Source: Microbacterium phyllosphaerae (GTDB lineage Bacteria; Actinomycetota; Actinomycetes; Actinomycetales; Microbacteriaceae). From it: a stretch of 64,000 nucleotides of DNA. Made by a program: the position numbers and the translations under genes. Within the stretch, counting starts at the first letter, position 1. Every line of letters starts with the position of its first letter. The stretch lies in contig NZ_JAGIOA010000001.1 in NCBI RefSeq assembly GCF_017876435.1, forward strand, positions 2,852,001 to 2,916,000, read 5' to 3'. This document shows positions 1 through 9,189 of the stretch, one piece after another. Under the pieces are notes generated by a model. It did no database searches. It saw only the letters and a program-made list of their open reading frames with translations, and was not told the origin of the DNA.

Positions 1-8
1 GGATCGGC

Positions 9-14
9 CATAAT
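9..14 (+). promoter_or_regulatory. -10 element of ctaE (probable leaderless start)
   Basis: The hexamer CATAAT ends six bases before the GTG start of ctaE, which would place the transcription start on the start codon itself. The purine run GGAAGG directly abuts the GTG, too close to act as a ribosome binding site. The -35 region lies outside the window. Inferred from spacing only. Confidence 0.45.
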
Positions 15-20
15 GGAAGG

Positions 21-674
21 GTGACGACCTCAGCGACGTATGCCCCGGCGGCAAGAACGATCAAGCGCCCCAACCCGGTAGCTGTCGGCACCATTGTGTG
101 GCTCGGCAGCGAGGTGATGTTCTTCGCGGGACTCTTCGCGATCTACTTCACGCTCCGCAGCACCTCCCCCGAGCTCTGGGCCGACCGCACCGAACTGCTT
201 AACGTCCCGTTCGCGTTCGTGAACACGGCGATCCTGGTGCTCTCCTCCTTCACGTGCCAGATGGGCGTGTTCGCGGCCGAGGACCTGCAGCCGTACCGCC
301 TCGCCAAGGGACAGAAGAACGGCGCAGGCCGTCGTCGCCTGTTCGGTTGGGGCATGGTCGAGTGGTTCTTCCTCACCTTCGCACTCGGAGCGATCTTCGT
401 GTCGGGTCAGGTCTGGGAGTACGCACAGCTCGTCGCTGAAGGCATGCCGATCAGCGCTGACTCCTACGCCTCCGCGTTCTACATCACCACCGGCTTCCAC
501 GCCCTGCACGTGACCGGCGGCCTCATCGCGTTCCTGCTCGTCATCGGACGCGCATACGCCGTCAAGAATTTCCGGCACAAGGAGGCGACCTCCTCGATCG
601 TGGTGTCCTACTACTGGCACTTCGTCGACGTCGTCTGGATCGTGCTGTTCGTCGTTATCTACTTCCTGAAATAA
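21..674 (+). CDS. ctaE: cytochrome c oxidase subunit III
   Basis: Subunit III of the aa3-type haem-copper oxidase, an integral membrane protein that supports the catalytic core and proton uptake. The 217-residue product has about five hydrophobic segments (roughly 24-45, 62-80, 108-128, 150-172 and 192-215) and the family ending with a [10 protein letters not shown] stretch near residues 193-204. It starts with GTG and is the first gene of ctaE-qcrC-qcrA-qcrB, the standard actinobacterial order, in which the oxidase subunit is co-transcribed with the bc1 complex. The other oxidase subunits lie at 6016-9093 on the other strand. Confidence 0.95.
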   Translation: MTTSATYAPAARTIKRPNPVAVGTIVWLGSEVMFFAGLFAIYFTLRSTSPELWADRTELLNVPFAFVNTAILVLSSFTCQMGVFAAEDLQPYRLAKGQKNGAGRRRLFGWGMVEWFFLTFALGAIFVSGQVWEYAQLVAEGMPISADSYASAFYITTGFHALHVTGGLIAFLLVIGRAYAVKNFRHKEATSSIVVSYYWHFVDVVWIVLFVVIYFLK

Positions 675-694
675 GAGCGGAGCTGATCCCCGAG

Positions 695-1498
695 ATGGCA
701 CGAGAGAAGAAGCGCCGTTCCAACGGTCGTCGCAGTCCCCTGGCTGCTGCGGCCCTCATCGGAGCAGGCCTCATGATCACCGGCGCGGTGTATGCCGGAA
801 CGTCGGCGGCCTTCGCTGCGACGGACACCCAGACCACCGCGGCGAGCACGCTCACCGTCGAGGACGGCGAGAAGCTGTTCACGGCGAACTGCGCCACCTG
901 CCACGGTCTCGATCTGCAGGGAACCGCGAACGGCCCGAGCCTCTACGGCGTGGGCGAACTCGCGACCGAGTTCCAGCTGTCGACCGGTCGTATGCCGCTG
1001 CAGATGCAGGGCCCGCAGGCACCGCAGAAGACGCCGCAGTTCACCGAGGACCAGATCCTGGCGATCTCGTCGTACGTGCAGTCCGAGGCCCCCGGCCCGA
1101 CCTTCCCCGAGGACCGCATCCTCGACGGCGAGGGTGACGTCGCCCACGGAGCCGAGCTGTTCCGCGTCAACTGCGCGATGTGCCACAACGTGGCTGCGGC
1201 AGGTGGAGCACTCACCGAGGGCAAGTACGCCCCGGCACTGACCGAGACCAGCGCACTGCACATGTACGCGGCCATGGTCACCGGTCCCCAGAACATGCCC
1301 GTCTTCGGCGACATGAACCTGTCGGACGAGGACAAGCGCGACATCATCTCGGCTCTGCTCTTCCAGCAGCAGTCCGTGCAGATCGGCGGATTCTCGCTCG
1401 GTTCGCTCGGCCCTGTCTCCGAGGGACTGTTCGTCTGGATCTTCGGAATCGGCGCACTCGTCGCCATCACCGTGTGGATCACGGCGAAGTCCAACTGA
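695..1498 (+). CDS. qcrC: cytochrome bc1 complex di-haem cytochrome c subunit
   Basis: Di-haem cytochrome cc subunit of menaquinol:cytochrome c reductase. It passes electrons from the Rieske protein directly to the Cu-A centre of the aa3 oxidase, replacing a soluble cytochrome c. Two CXXCH haem-binding motifs are visible, CATCH at residues 66-70 and CAMCH at 160-164. An N-terminal hydrophobic segment (about 14-40) acts as signal or anchor, and a C-terminal transmembrane helix (about 244-262) holds it in the membrane. Its 267 residues fit the actinobacterial family. It lies 20 bases after ctaE and 36 before qcrA. Confidence 0.96.
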   Translation: MAREKKRRSNGRRSPLAAAALIGAGLMITGAVYAGTSAAFAATDTQTTAASTLTVEDGEKLFTANCATCHGLDLQGTANGPSLYGVGELATEFQLSTGRMPLQMQGPQAPQKTPQFTEDQILAISSYVQSEAPGPTFPEDRILDGEGDVAHGAELFRVNCAMCHNVAAAGGALTEGKYAPALTETSALHMYAAMVTGPQNMPVFGDMNLSDEDKRDIISALLFQQQSVQIGGFSLGSLGPVSEGLFVWIFGIGALVAITVWITAKSN

Positions 1499-1534
1499 CG
1501 CTTAATCATCGAAGAGGAACGTACGAGGAGCACC

Positions 1535-2611
1535 ATGGCACACGACGACGACTCGCAGGCTCTTGACAGGGCCTACCAGCCCTCTCCGGGGCTGGGTGTC
1601 GCAGTCAGCGATCCCGTGCAGAACCCCGGTTTGCCGCCGCATCGCGAGCGGATGACCGACAAGGACCCGCGCGCCGAGAAGGCTGCGGAGCGCACGGTCT
1701 ACACCCTGTTCTACCTCTCGCTGGCAGGAAGCATCTGGGCGGTCGCCGCCTACATGCTGTTCCCCATCGAGAGCGGTGCGCTCATCGACATCCGCCAGAA
1801 CAACCTCTTCATCGGTCTGGGCATCGCTCTGGCACTGCTGTCGATCGGCATCGGCGCGATCCACTGGTCCAAGGCGCTGATGAGCGACAAGGAGCACATC
1901 GAGCACCGCCACCCCACCCGTGGCAAGGACTCGACCCGTGAAGCCGTCGTCGAGGCGTTCGCGACCGCGAACGAGGAGTCCGGCTTCGGTCGCCGCACGA
2001 TGATCCGCAACTCGCTGTTCGCGGCGATCGTGGCCTCGATCATCCCCGGCGTGACGCTCTTCCGCGGGCTGGCCCCGCACAGCACCCCCGACGACCCCAC
2101 CGCGGGCGACCCGGTGGCGCTGCTGAAGCACACCATGTGGGAGAAGGGCCAGCGACTGGTCCGCGACCCCGACGGAACGCCCATCCGCGCGGCGGACGTG
2201 ACCCTCGGCTCCGCGTTCCACGTGATCCCGGAAGACCTCGCCGACCTCAGCCACCACGACGGCTACCTCGAGGAGAAGGCCAAGGCCATCGTCCTGATGA
2301 TGCGCCTTCGCCCCGAGCAGCTGACCGAGGCCGAGGACCGCAAGGACTGGTCGTACGACGGCATCGTCGCGTACTCGAAGGTCTGCACCCACGTCGGCTG
2401 CCCTGTGGCGCTGTACGAGCAGCAGACCCACCACCTCCTCTGCCCCTGCCACCAGTCGCAGTTCGACGTCACGGATCACGCCAAGGTCATCTTCGGACCT
2501 GCCGCACGTCCGCTGCCGCAGCTGCCCATCACCGTCGACGACGAGGGCTACCTCGTCGCACGCAGTGACTTCACCGAGCCCGTCGGCCCGAGCTTCTGGG
2601 AGCGCCATTGA
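1535..2611 (+). CDS. qcrA: cytochrome bc1 complex Rieske iron-sulfur subunit
   Basis: Rieske [2Fe-2S] subunit of the bc1 complex. Box 1 is CTHVGC at residues 284-289 and box 2 is CPCH at 303-306, so by the family pattern the cluster ligands are C284, H286, C303 and H306, with a C289-C305 disulfide. The N-terminal half carries three hydrophobic segments (about 53-75, 90-112 and 160-180), the three-helix form typical of Actinobacteria rather than the single helix of proteobacterial Rieske proteins. A GAGGAG motif sits upstream of the ATG. The stop codon overlaps the qcrB start. Confidence 0.96.
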   Translation: MAHDDDSQALDRAYQPSPGLGVAVSDPVQNPGLPPHRERMTDKDPRAEKAAERTVYTLFYLSLAGSIWAVAAYMLFPIESGALIDIRQNNLFIGLGIALALLSIGIGAIHWSKALMSDKEHIEHRHPTRGKDSTREAVVEAFATANEESGFGRRTMIRNSLFAAIVASIIPGVTLFRGLAPHSTPDDPTAGDPVALLKHTMWEKGQRLVRDPDGTPIRAADVTLGSAFHVIPEDLADLSHHDGYLEEKAKAIVLMMRLRPEQLTEAEDRKDWSYDGIVAYSKVCTHVGCPVALYEQQTHHLLCPCHQSQFDVTDHAKVIFGPAARPLPQLPITVDDEGYLVARSDFTEPVGPSFWERH

Positions 2612-4422
2612 GCACCGCAACGCTGTCCAAAGAGGACAAGGACAACAAGGCGCCTCTCGGCGGCCGATTCGTCGGCGCCGCGTCGAACTACATCGATGAG
2701 CGCACCAGCATCTCCGGTTTCGTCAAGGAGCTCGGACGCAAGATCTTCCCGGACCACTGGTCGTTCATGCTGGGCGAGATCGCGCTGTGGAGCTTCGTGG
2801 TCGTGTTCCTCTCGGGAACCTTCCTGACGTTCTTCTTCCAGGCATCCATGGTCGAGACGCACTACACCGGTGCGTACGCCCCGATGCGCGGTATCGAGAT
2901 GTCGGCCGCCCTCGAGTCGTCCCTGCACATCTCGTTCGACCTCCGCGGTGGTCTCCTGGTCCGCCAGATCCACCACTGGGCCGCGCTCGTCTTCGTCGCC
3001 GGCATCGGCGTGCACATGCTGCGCGTCTTCTTCACGGGCGCGTTCCGCAAGCCCCGTGAGCTCAACTGGGTGATCGGCTTCGTGCTCTTCATCCTCGCCA
3101 TGGCCGAGGGCTTCACCGGCTACTCGCTGCCTGACGACCTGCTCTCGGGCAACGGCCTGCGCATCATCGACGGCATGATCAAGGGCTTCCCGCTCGTCGG
3201 CACCTGGATCTCGTTCCTCCTCTTCGGCGGCGAGTTCCCCGGCACCGACATCGTCGGCCGCCTCTACACGCTGCACATCCTGCTGCTGCCGCTGCTGGTC
3301 ATCGGTCTGATCGTGGTGCACCTGATGCTCATGATCGTCAACAAGCACACGCAGTTCGCCGGCCCCGGCCGCACGAACGACAACGTCGTGGGCTACCCGA
3401 TGATGCCGGTCTACATGTCGAAGATGGGCGGCTACCTGTTCATCGTCTTCGGCACGATCGTGCTGATCGCGACGTTCTTCCAGATCAACCCGATCTGGAA
3501 CTACGGCCCGTACGACCCGTCCCCCGTCTCCGCCGGTACTCAGCCTGACTGGTACATCGGATTCGCCGACGGCGCTCTGCGACTCGCTCCGTCGAACCTC
3601 GACGTCGTCTTCCTCGACCGCACCTGGTCGTTCGGAATCCTGCTGCCGGTGATCGTGCTCGGACTCTTCATCGTGCTCGTCGCGATCTACCCCTTCATCG
3701 AGGCGTGGATCACGGGCGACAAGCGCGAGCACCACATCGCTCAGCGTCCGCGCAACGCGGCGACCCGCACCGCCATCGGCGTGGCCGGCGTCATCTTCTA
3801 CGCGGTGCTGTGGGCTGCCGCATCCTCCGACCTCATCGCGACGCACTTCATGCTCACGATGGAGGGTGTCATCCACACGCTCCAAGCCCTGCTGTTCGTC
3901 GGACCGGTGCTCGGATACTTCGTGGCGAAGCGCATCGCCATCGCCCTGCAGAAGAAGGACCGCGAGATCGTCCTGCACGGTTTCGAGTCGGGCCGCATCG
4001 TCCGCCTCCCCGGCGGCGAGTTCATCGAGGTGCACCAGCCGGTCGACACGTACGACCGCTGGAAGCTGATCGACGTCGACGGATACGAACCGCTGGTGGT
4101 GCGCCCGAACGCGAAGGGTCGCATCTCGTGGACCGAGAACCTGCGTTCGTCGATCTCCCGGTGGTTCTTCGAGGACCGCCTCGCCCCGCTCACGCAGGCA
4201 GAGGTCGAGGCTGCGGATGCTCACCAGCACCATGTCGAGGCGCACAACGACGAGACCGAGGCGGCGGAGATCCAGGGCGCTCACGAGCGCGCGGGTTTCC
4301 CCGACGCACCGCTCACCGTCAGCGAGACGCACGTCGACGAGACGCCGAACACCCCCAGCACGGTCATCGCGACCGAGCCGGTGAAGAAGCCTCGCAAGAA
4401 GAAGTCTGAGGACGGCGAGTAG
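2608..4422 (+). CDS. qcrB: cytochrome bc1 complex cytochrome b subunit
   Basis: Cytochrome b of the bc1 complex, which binds two b haems and oxidises menaquinol; in mycobacteria it is the target of Q-site inhibitors. It has eight or more hydrophobic segments, paired histidines in the haem-binding helices (for example near the motifs RQIHHW and LYTLHI), and a PDWY motif in place of the mitochondrial PEWY at the quinol oxidation site. A hydrophilic tail of about 100 residues ends in Lys-rich sequence, as in actinobacterial homologues. It begins with TTG, overlapping the qcrA stop by four bases, so the two are translationally coupled. Confidence 0.95.
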   Translation: MSTATLSKEDKDNKAPLGGRFVGAASNYIDERTSISGFVKELGRKIFPDHWSFMLGEIALWSFVVVFLSGTFLTFFFQASMVETHYTGAYAPMRGIEMSAALESSLHISFDLRGGLLVRQIHHWAALVFVAGIGVHMLRVFFTGAFRKPRELNWVIGFVLFILAMAEGFTGYSLPDDLLSGNGLRIIDGMIKGFPLVGTWISFLLFGGEFPGTDIVGRLYTLHILLLPLLVIGLIVVHLMLMIVNKHTQFAGPGRTNDNVVGYPMMPVYMSKMGGYLFIVFGTIVLIATFFQINPIWNYGPYDPSPVSAGTQPDWYIGFADGALRLAPSNLDVVFLDRTWSFGILLPVIVLGLFIVLVAIYPFIEAWITGDKREHHIAQRPRNAATRTAIGVAGVIFYAVLWAAASSDLIATHFMLTMEGVIHTLQALLFVGPVLGYFVAKRIAIALQKKDREIVLHGFESGRIVRLPGGEFIEVHQPVDTYDRWKLIDVDGYEPLVVRPNAKGRISWTENLRSSISRWFFEDRLAPLTQAEVEAADAHQHHVEAHNDETEAAEIQGAHERAGFPDAPLTVSETHVDETPNTPSTVIATEPVKKPRKKKSEDGE

Positions 4423-4436
4423 GTTCACCGCTCCCC

Positions 4437-4479
4437 CACGACGAAGGCCCTGTCCGTTTCGGACAGGGCCTTCGTCGTG
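4437..4479 (+). terminator. intrinsic terminator after qcrB
   Basis: A perfect 20-base-pair inverted repeat (4437-4456 with 4460-4479, three-base nominal loop), GC-rich with an outer CGACGAAGG/CCTTCGTCG arm. It lies 15 bases after the qcrB stop. There is no long T-run, as is common in high-GC Actinobacteria. Confidence 0.85.
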
Positions 4480-4519
4480 CATCCGGGAGCCTCTCATGTC
4501 GTCATGGAAGGATCGTGGC

Positions 4520-4933
4520 ATGAGCTCCGCAGTCCACCTCATCCGTTCCGCCGACCTCGCCGCTGCACCCTACGCCTATGCGGCCACAGCTCCAGTCGGA
4601 TCCCGACTCATCTTCCTCGCCGGTGCGTGTCCCCTCGAAGACGATGGCAGCACCACGGCTCCCGGCGACTATGCCGCACAGGCAGCCCGCTGCGTCGAGA
4701 CGTTGCAGACCGCGCTGCACGCCAGCGGCGCGACGCTCACCGATGTCATCAGCACACGCGTGCTGGTGGCTTCGTCGACGCAGAAGGACCTGGTGGCGGC
4801 CTGGGACGTCGTACACGCGGCCTTCGGAGACCACGACGTACCGAGCACCCTCCTCGGAGTGACGGTGCTCGGATACGATCAGCAATTGGTCGAGATCGAA
4901 GCCGTCGCCGCGATCTCGGAGGAGGCACGATGA
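4520..4933 (+). CDS. RidA family protein
   Basis: Member of the RidA/YjgF/YER057c family, small trimeric enzymes that hydrolyse reactive enamine and imine intermediates from PLP enzymes. The 137-residue product has the family core (a Leu-Ile-Phe-Leu-Ala-Gly-Ala strand, an Ala-Ala-Gln-Ala-Ala-Arg helix, and a C-terminal Val-Glu-Ile-Glu-Ala-Val-Ala strand). I chose the ATG at 4520 because GGAAGG sits eight bases before it; an in-frame ATG at 4496 has no such site. The canonical catalytic Arg of deaminating RidA proteins is not evident, so it may belong to another Rid subgroup. It overlaps the next gene by four bases. Confidence 0.8.
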   Translation: MSSAVHLIRSADLAAAPYAYAATAPVGSRLIFLAGACPLEDDGSTTAPGDYAAQAARCVETLQTALHASGATLTDVISTRVLVASSTQKDLVAAWDVVHAAFGDHDVPSTLLGVTVLGYDQQLVEIEAVAAISEEAR

Positions 4934-5436
4934 GCGACGTCGTCATCCGTCCGGCCGTGTCGGAGGACGCGGAAGCCCTCCACGCCATCGAGACACATGC
5001 GGACGCCTTGCTGATCGAGAGTCTCGGCGCACCGGAATGGCCGCCTGCCGGCGACGGTGCCGGGAGACTGAGCGCTCCCGGTTTCGTCTTCGTGCTCGAA
5101 GACCCCAGCGACACCTCCCCCGTCGGTTTCGTCCACGTTCTGGACGCCGACGGCCACGCCCACCTCGAGCAGCTCTCCGTCCTCCCTGCGTCCGGACGCC
5201 AGGGCTACGGGCGCCGACTCGTCAGTGCTGCTCTCGATGAGGCACGCGAACGGGGATACACGCGCATGACGCTGCGGACGTACGCCGAGATCCCCTGGAA
5301 TGCGCCGTTCTACTCTTCGTGCGGGTTCCTGGAGAGCATCCCGGAGACTCCGTTTCAGCGCGGCCTCGTCGACACGGAGGCATCGCTCTCGCTCGACCGC
5401 TACGGTCGTCGCGTGCAGATGACCGTCGAGCTCTGA
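4930..5436 (+). CDS. GNAT family N-acetyltransferase
   Basis: Predicted acyl-CoA-dependent N-acetyltransferase of 168 residues. The acetyl-CoA-binding segment is visible as Q-G-Y-G-R-R-L followed by a helix (residues about 91-108), preceded by the strand His-Leu-Glu-Gln-Leu-Ser-Val-Leu, and a C-terminal Phe-Tyr-Ser-Ser-Cys-Gly-Phe motif typical of GNAT folds. The substrate cannot be told. It starts with ATG overlapping the RidA stop (ATGA), so the pair is almost certainly one operon. Confidence 0.85.
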   Translation: MSDVVIRPAVSEDAEALHAIETHADALLIESLGAPEWPPAGDGAGRLSAPGFVFVLEDPSDTSPVGFVHVLDADGHAHLEQLSVLPASGRQGYGRRLVSAALDEARERGYTRMTLRTYAEIPWNAPFYSSCGFLESIPETPFQRGLVDTEASLSLDRYGRRVQMTVEL

Positions 5437-5505
5437 GGGATCCACTCTGGCGGAATCCGGTGCATCCGCGTCCGGATGACGAGGGCATGTCCACCGGCCG
5501 ATCCG

Positions 5506-5511
5506 TAGGCT
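5506..5511 (+). promoter_or_regulatory. -10 element of the rhodanese gene (probable leaderless start)
   Basis: TAGGCT ends six bases before the ATG at 5518 and there is no ribosome binding site between. The same arrangement recurs before aroG, the CopC gene and lpd in this window. Confidence 0.45.
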
Positions 5512-5517
5512 GACGAC

Positions 5518-5937
5518 ATGATCGATCGCGCCGAGTACTACGCCGCCAAACTCGCCTACGAGACCGACGCCAGCGACGTCCACGCCGCTCTCAAGGCCGG
5601 AGAGGCCCTCGTGGTCGTCGACGTGCGCTCGGGCGAGGCTTGGGCCCAGGGACGCGTCTCAGGCGCCATCCACATGCATTACAGCGAGATCGCCACCCGC
5701 GCACCCGAAGAGATCCCCGTCGGCTCGACGGTCGTCGTGTACTGCTGGAGTCCCGGGTGTAACGCCGGAGCCAAGGGGGCGCTGGAGTTCGCCACGCTCG
5801 GATACGACGTGCGGGAGATGATCGGAGGCTTCGAGTACTGGGTACGCGAGGGCTATCCCGTCGAGGACGCGGACGGCGTGCACCGCCGCCCCGTCGACCC
5901 CCTCACGGGCATCGCGCGCGTGCGCACACGGGCATAG
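5518..5937 (+). CDS. rhodanese-like domain protein
   Basis: Single-domain rhodanese of 139 residues, probably a cytoplasmic sulfurtransferase or persulfide carrier. The fold is shown by the strand Val-Val-Val-Asp-Val-Arg-Ser (about 36-42), a Gly-Ala-Ile-His segment, and the active-site loop YCWSPGC with C76 as the likely catalytic cysteine and a second cysteine at 81. The strand before it (Val-Val-Val-Tyr) and the later Gly-Gly-Phe-Glu-Tyr-Trp are standard. It probably has its own promoter. The physiological acceptor is unknown. Confidence 0.87.
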   Translation: MIDRAEYYAAKLAYETDASDVHAALKAGEALVVVDVRSGEAWAQGRVSGAIHMHYSEIATRAPEEIPVGSTVVVYCWSPGCNAGAKGALEFATLGYDVREMIGGFEYWVREGYPVEDADGVHRRPVDPLTGIARVRTRA

Positions 5938-5968
5938 GGCGGGTTGGTTCACAGCGCCGAGCTCGCGC

Positions 5969-6010
5969 ACGAAGAAGGCCCCTGGGACGAATCCCAGGGG
6001 CCTTCTTCGT
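5969..6010. terminator. bidirectional terminator between the rhodanese gene and ctaF
   Basis: A perfect 19-base-pair inverted repeat (5969-5987 with 5992-6010) with a four-base CGAA loop. It sits between two convergent genes and begins with AAGAAGG on either strand, so it can serve both. Confidence 0.88.
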
Positions 6011-6015
6011 GATGC

Positions 6016-6450
6016 TCAGCGGGCGAAGTTGCCGCGGTAGTACTCGTAGACCCAGCCGACGATCGCCACGACGAAGATCGCGATACCGATCGGAAGCAGG
6101 AAGTGACCGACGGCGAGTCCGACGACGAAGACGCCGGCGGAGGCTGCCAGCACCAGCGGCCACCAGGACCACGGGCTGAACTCACCGAGCTCGGGGTCAC
6201 CGTCATCGATGTCGCTGGTCAGGATGTCTTCCGGCAGCTCACCGTTCTGCGCCTTGTGAGTGCGGTCGAGGTAGAAGGCCACCATCGCACCCATGAAAGC
6301 GGCGAAGAAGAGCGCCACGGTTCCGACCCACTCGATCCGCGCGGCGAAGTTGTCCGCCGGCGTCGCGAGAATGTGCCAGCCGGTGTAGACGACGCCCACC
6401 AGCGCGAAGAAGGCGGTCAGGACCCACCACAGAATGACGTTGTCGCGCAT
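6016..6450 (-). CDS. ctaF: cytochrome c oxidase subunit IV
   Basis: Small actinobacterial subunit IV of the aa3 oxidase, 144 residues with four hydrophobic segments (about 8-25, 38-60, 95-112 and 115-133). This subunit stabilises the oxidase in the bc1-aa3 supercomplex. It follows ctaD with a gap of three bases and shares its transcript. The N-terminus Met-Arg-Asp-Asn and the Trp-Trp-Pro motif near residue 96 match the family. Its end is separated from the convergent rhodanese gene by a strong terminator. Confidence 0.92.
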   Translation of the reverse strand: MRDNVILWWVLTAFFALVGVVYTGWHILATPADNFAARIEWVGTVALFFAAFMGAMVAFYLDRTHKAQNGELPEDILTSDIDDGDPELGEFSPWSWWPLVLAASAGVFVVGLAVGHFLLPIGIAIFVVAIVGWVYEYYRGNFAR

Positions 6451-6453
6451 GGC

Positions 6454-8187
6454 TCAGTGACCCTCTCGCTCGCCGGGAACGGCAGGCGTGAACTCCGCTG
6501 CCTCCGGGTGGTTCAGGTCGAATGCGGGACGCTCGCTGCGGATACGCGGGATCGACGTGAAGTTGTGTCGCGGCGGCGGGCACGACGTCGCCCACTCGAG
6601 CGAGGCGCCGTAACCCCACGGGTCGTTGACCGTGACCTTGGGTGCCTTGCGCGCGGTGATCCAGACGTTCAGGAAGAACGGCAGCATCGACGCACCGAGG
6701 ATGATCGCACCGATCGTGGAGACCTGGTTCTGCCAGGTCCAGCCGTCAGCCGCGGAGTAGTCCGCATAGCGACGCACCATGCCGTCGACGCCCAGCCAGT
6801 GCTGGATGAGGAAGGTCATGTGGAAGCCGATGAACAGCATCCAGAAGTGCACGTAGCCGAGACGCTCGTTGAGCATGCGACCGGTCCACTTCGGCCACCA
6901 GAAGTAGAAGCCGGCGAACATCGCGAAGACCACGGTACCGAAGACCACGTAGTGGAAGTGCGCCACGACGAAGTACGAATCGGAGAGGGCGAAGTCCAGC
7001 GGCGGGGCCGCGAGGATCACGCCGGTGAGACCACCGAAGACGAACGACACGAGGAAGCCGAGCGCGAACACCATGGGCGTCTCGAACGTGACGGACCCTC
7101 GCCAGAGCGTCCCGATCCAGTTGAAGATCTTCACACCGGTCGGCACCGCGATGAGCATCGTCATCAGGGCGAAGAACGGCAGCAGCACGGAACCGGTGAC
7201 GTACATGTGGTGAGCCCACACCGCGACCGAGAGCGCGGCGATGGCGATCGTCGCGTAGACGAGCGTCTTGTAACCGAAGATCGGCTTGCGGCTGAAGACC
7301 GGGAAGATCTCCGAGACGATGCCGAAGAACGGCAGGGCGATGATGTACACCTCAGGGTGACCGAAGAACCAGAAGAGGTGCTGCCAGAGCAGGACACCGC
7401 CGTTGGCCGGGTCGTAGATGTGCGCACCGAGGATGCGGTCTGCGGCGGCGGCGAAGATCGCAGCCGCGAGCACCGGGAACGCCATCAGGACGAGGAGGCT
7501 CGTGATGAGCGTGTTCCACGAGAAGATCGGCATGCGCCACATGGTCATACCGGGCGCACGCATCGTGATGATGGTCGTGATGAAGTTCACGGCGCCGAGG
7601 ATCGTTCCGAAACCGGAGATTCCGAGTCCGACCATCCACAGGTTTCCACCCGCACCGGGCGTGAACGAGGCACTGGCGAGCGGCTGGTAGGCGAACCAGC
7701 CGAACGAGGCCGCGCCCTGCGGGGTGAGGAATCCGGCGACCGCGATGGTCGAGCCGAACAGGAAGAGCCAGAAGGCGAACGCGTTGAGACGCGGGAAGGC
7801 GACGTCAGGTGCGCCGATCTGCAGCGGCAGGATGGCGTTCGCGAATCCGGCGAAGAGCGGAGTCGCGAACATCAGCAGCATGATCGTGCCGTGCATCGTG
7901 AAGAGCTGGTTGTACTGCTCCTTCGTCGGGATGATCTGCATCCCGGGCGCGAACAGCTCTGCGCGGATGACGAGGGCCATCACGCCACCGAGCAGGAAGA
8001 ACAGCACCGAGGCGATGAGGTACATGTACCCGATCGTCTTGTGGTCGGTGGAGGTGATCCACTTGACGACGATGTTGCCCTTCTGCTCGACCCGCGAGGA
8101 GCTCATGAGAGCAGCCTGGCGAGCGGGAAGAGCAGTGGGACGGGAGCGGGGGGCCTCGTCGGTGCGGGGGGCTTCAGTTGTCGACAT
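6454..8187 (-). CDS. ctaD: cytochrome c oxidase subunit I
   Basis: Catalytic subunit of the aa3 oxidase, holding haem a, haem a3 and Cu-B and pumping protons. The 577-residue, roughly twelve-helix protein shows the signature ligands: GHPEVY with the His-Tyr cross-link region, the HHMYVTG pair of Cu-B histidines, and AHFHYV for the haem a/a3 histidines. The N-terminal 30 residues are Arg/Pro rich and variable. It lies three bases after ctaC in the operon ctaC-ctaD-ctaF. Confidence 0.97.
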   Translation of the reverse strand: MSTTEAPRTDEAPRSRPTALPARQAALMSSSRVEQKGNIVVKWITSTDHKTIGYMYLIASVLFFLLGGVMALVIRAELFAPGMQIIPTKEQYNQLFTMHGTIMLLMFATPLFAGFANAILPLQIGAPDVAFPRLNAFAFWLFLFGSTIAVAGFLTPQGAASFGWFAYQPLASASFTPGAGGNLWMVGLGISGFGTILGAVNFITTIITMRAPGMTMWRMPIFSWNTLITSLLVLMAFPVLAAAIFAAAADRILGAHIYDPANGGVLLWQHLFWFFGHPEVYIIALPFFGIVSEIFPVFSRKPIFGYKTLVYATIAIAALSVAVWAHHMYVTGSVLLPFFALMTMLIAVPTGVKIFNWIGTLWRGSVTFETPMVFALGFLVSFVFGGLTGVILAAPPLDFALSDSYFVVAHFHYVVFGTVVFAMFAGFYFWWPKWTGRMLNERLGYVHFWMLFIGFHMTFLIQHWLGVDGMVRRYADYSAADGWTWQNQVSTIGAIILGASMLPFFLNVWITARKAPKVTVNDPWGYGASLEWATSCPPPRHNFTSIPRIRSERPAFDLNHPEAAEFTPAVPGEREGH

Positions 8188-8190
8188 GGC

Positions 8191-9093
8191 TTACTCCTCT
8201 CCTTCCTCGGAGTCGGTCGGTGCGGTGGTGCCCGGGTAGTTCGACAGACGGTCGTAGGCGTCCGTGATGTCTCCCGTGTTGCCTTCCTCCTCGAGCGACT
8301 GGAGGTAGGCGTCGTACTCGTCCTGCTCGACGACCTTGACGTTGAAGAGCATCATCGAGTGGTACTCGCCACAGAGCTCGGCGCACTTGCCGGCGTACTC
8401 GCCGACACGCGTCGGGATGAAGGACCAGGAGTTGTCCTTCCCGATGTACATGTCCTTCTTGTAGAGGAAGTCGATGATCCAGAACGAGTGGATGACGTCA
8501 CGGGACTGCAGGTTGATCGTGACCTTCTGGTCCACCGGCAGCACCAGGGTCGGCAGCTGCTCCTGGTCGATGTTGCCTGCAGCATCGGGCTGAGCCTGGA
8601 TACCCATGGTCCAGACGGCGTCGGAGTTGTCCTCCTTCTCGCCGTCGTACTGGAAGTCCCACGCCCACTGCTTGGCGATCGCCGTGATCTCGACGTCGGG
8701 CTCATCCCACTTCGCCTCGATCGCGCTCTGGTCGCGTGCGGTGAAGAAGAACATTCCCAGGACGAGGATGAGCGGCACGATCGTGTAGAAGATCTCGATC
8801 GGCATGTTGTAGCGCATCTGCACCGGCAGGCCCGTCTGCCCCTTGCGGCGACGGTAGGCGATCGCGGCCCAGGCCATCAGGCCCCAGGTGATCACGCCGA
8901 CGGCGAGCAGGACGATCCACGAGTTGACCCAGAGCGACGAGACGCGCTCGGTCTGGTTGGTGGCCGCGGGCTCACCCTCCACGAAGCCCGGGAGGTAACC
9001 GTTCAGCTCAGTGGCAGTACATCCCGCCAGGGCCACGGCTGCCACTACTCCCAGAGGAAGAGCGGCCCAACGAAGGCGGCGTTTCGAGGGCAC
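8191..9093 (-). CDS. ctaC: cytochrome c oxidase subunit II
   Basis: Subunit II of the aa3 oxidase, carrying the Cu-A centre that accepts electrons from QcrC. The chosen GTG start, with GAAAGG six bases before it, gives a lipoprotein signal peptide ending in Leu-Ala-Gly-Cys near residue 24. Two transmembrane helices follow, then a cupredoxin domain with the Cu-A motif Lys-Cys-Ala-Glu-Leu-Cys-Gly-Glu-Tyr-His-Ser-Met. An in-frame start 36 bases upstream is possible but would push the signal peptide inward. It is the first gene of the ctaCDF operon. Confidence 0.95.
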   Translation of the reverse strand: MPSKRRLRWAALPLGVVAAVALAGCTATELNGYLPGFVEGEPAATNQTERVSSLWVNSWIVLLAVGVITWGLMAWAAIAYRRRKGQTGLPVQMRYNMPIEIFYTIVPLILVLGMFFFTARDQSAIEAKWDEPDVEITAIAKQWAWDFQYDGEKEDNSDAVWTMGIQAQPDAAGNIDQEQLPTLVLPVDQKVTINLQSRDVIHSFWIIDFLYKKDMYIGKDNSWSFIPTRVGEYAGKCAELCGEYHSMMLFNVKVVEQDEYDAYLQSLEEEGNTGDITDAYDRLSNYPGTTAPTDSEEGEE

Positions 9094-9157
9094 GATGCAC
9101 CTTTCAGATTGCGGACAGGGCACACCCAAGTCTAGGGCAACCTCACACCTGATTCAT

Positions 9158-9176
9158 GCCAACCACGCAGGTTGGC
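9158..9176 (-). terminator. weak hairpin after erpA
   Basis: A six-base-pair stem (9158-9163 with 9171-9176) with a seven-base loop, starting 13 bases after the ErpA stop. It has no T-run and is shorter than the other terminators here, so readthrough into ctaC is possible. Confidence 0.35.
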
Positions 9177-9189
9177 GAGGGGGTCCGGA

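Noticed and set aside
4496..4519. Upstream ATG for the RidA protein
   Set aside because: It lacks a ribosome binding site, while the ATG at 4520 has GGAAGG at good spacing.
2548..4542. Long open frame on the minus strand over qcrB
   Set aside because: Antisense shadow of cytochrome b with Arg/Asp/Glu-rich sequence.
6103..9135. Very long open frame of about 1010 codons on the plus strand
   Set aside because: It runs opposite the well-supported ctaF, ctaD and ctaC genes and its product is a charged low-complexity sequence typical of high-GC antisense frames.
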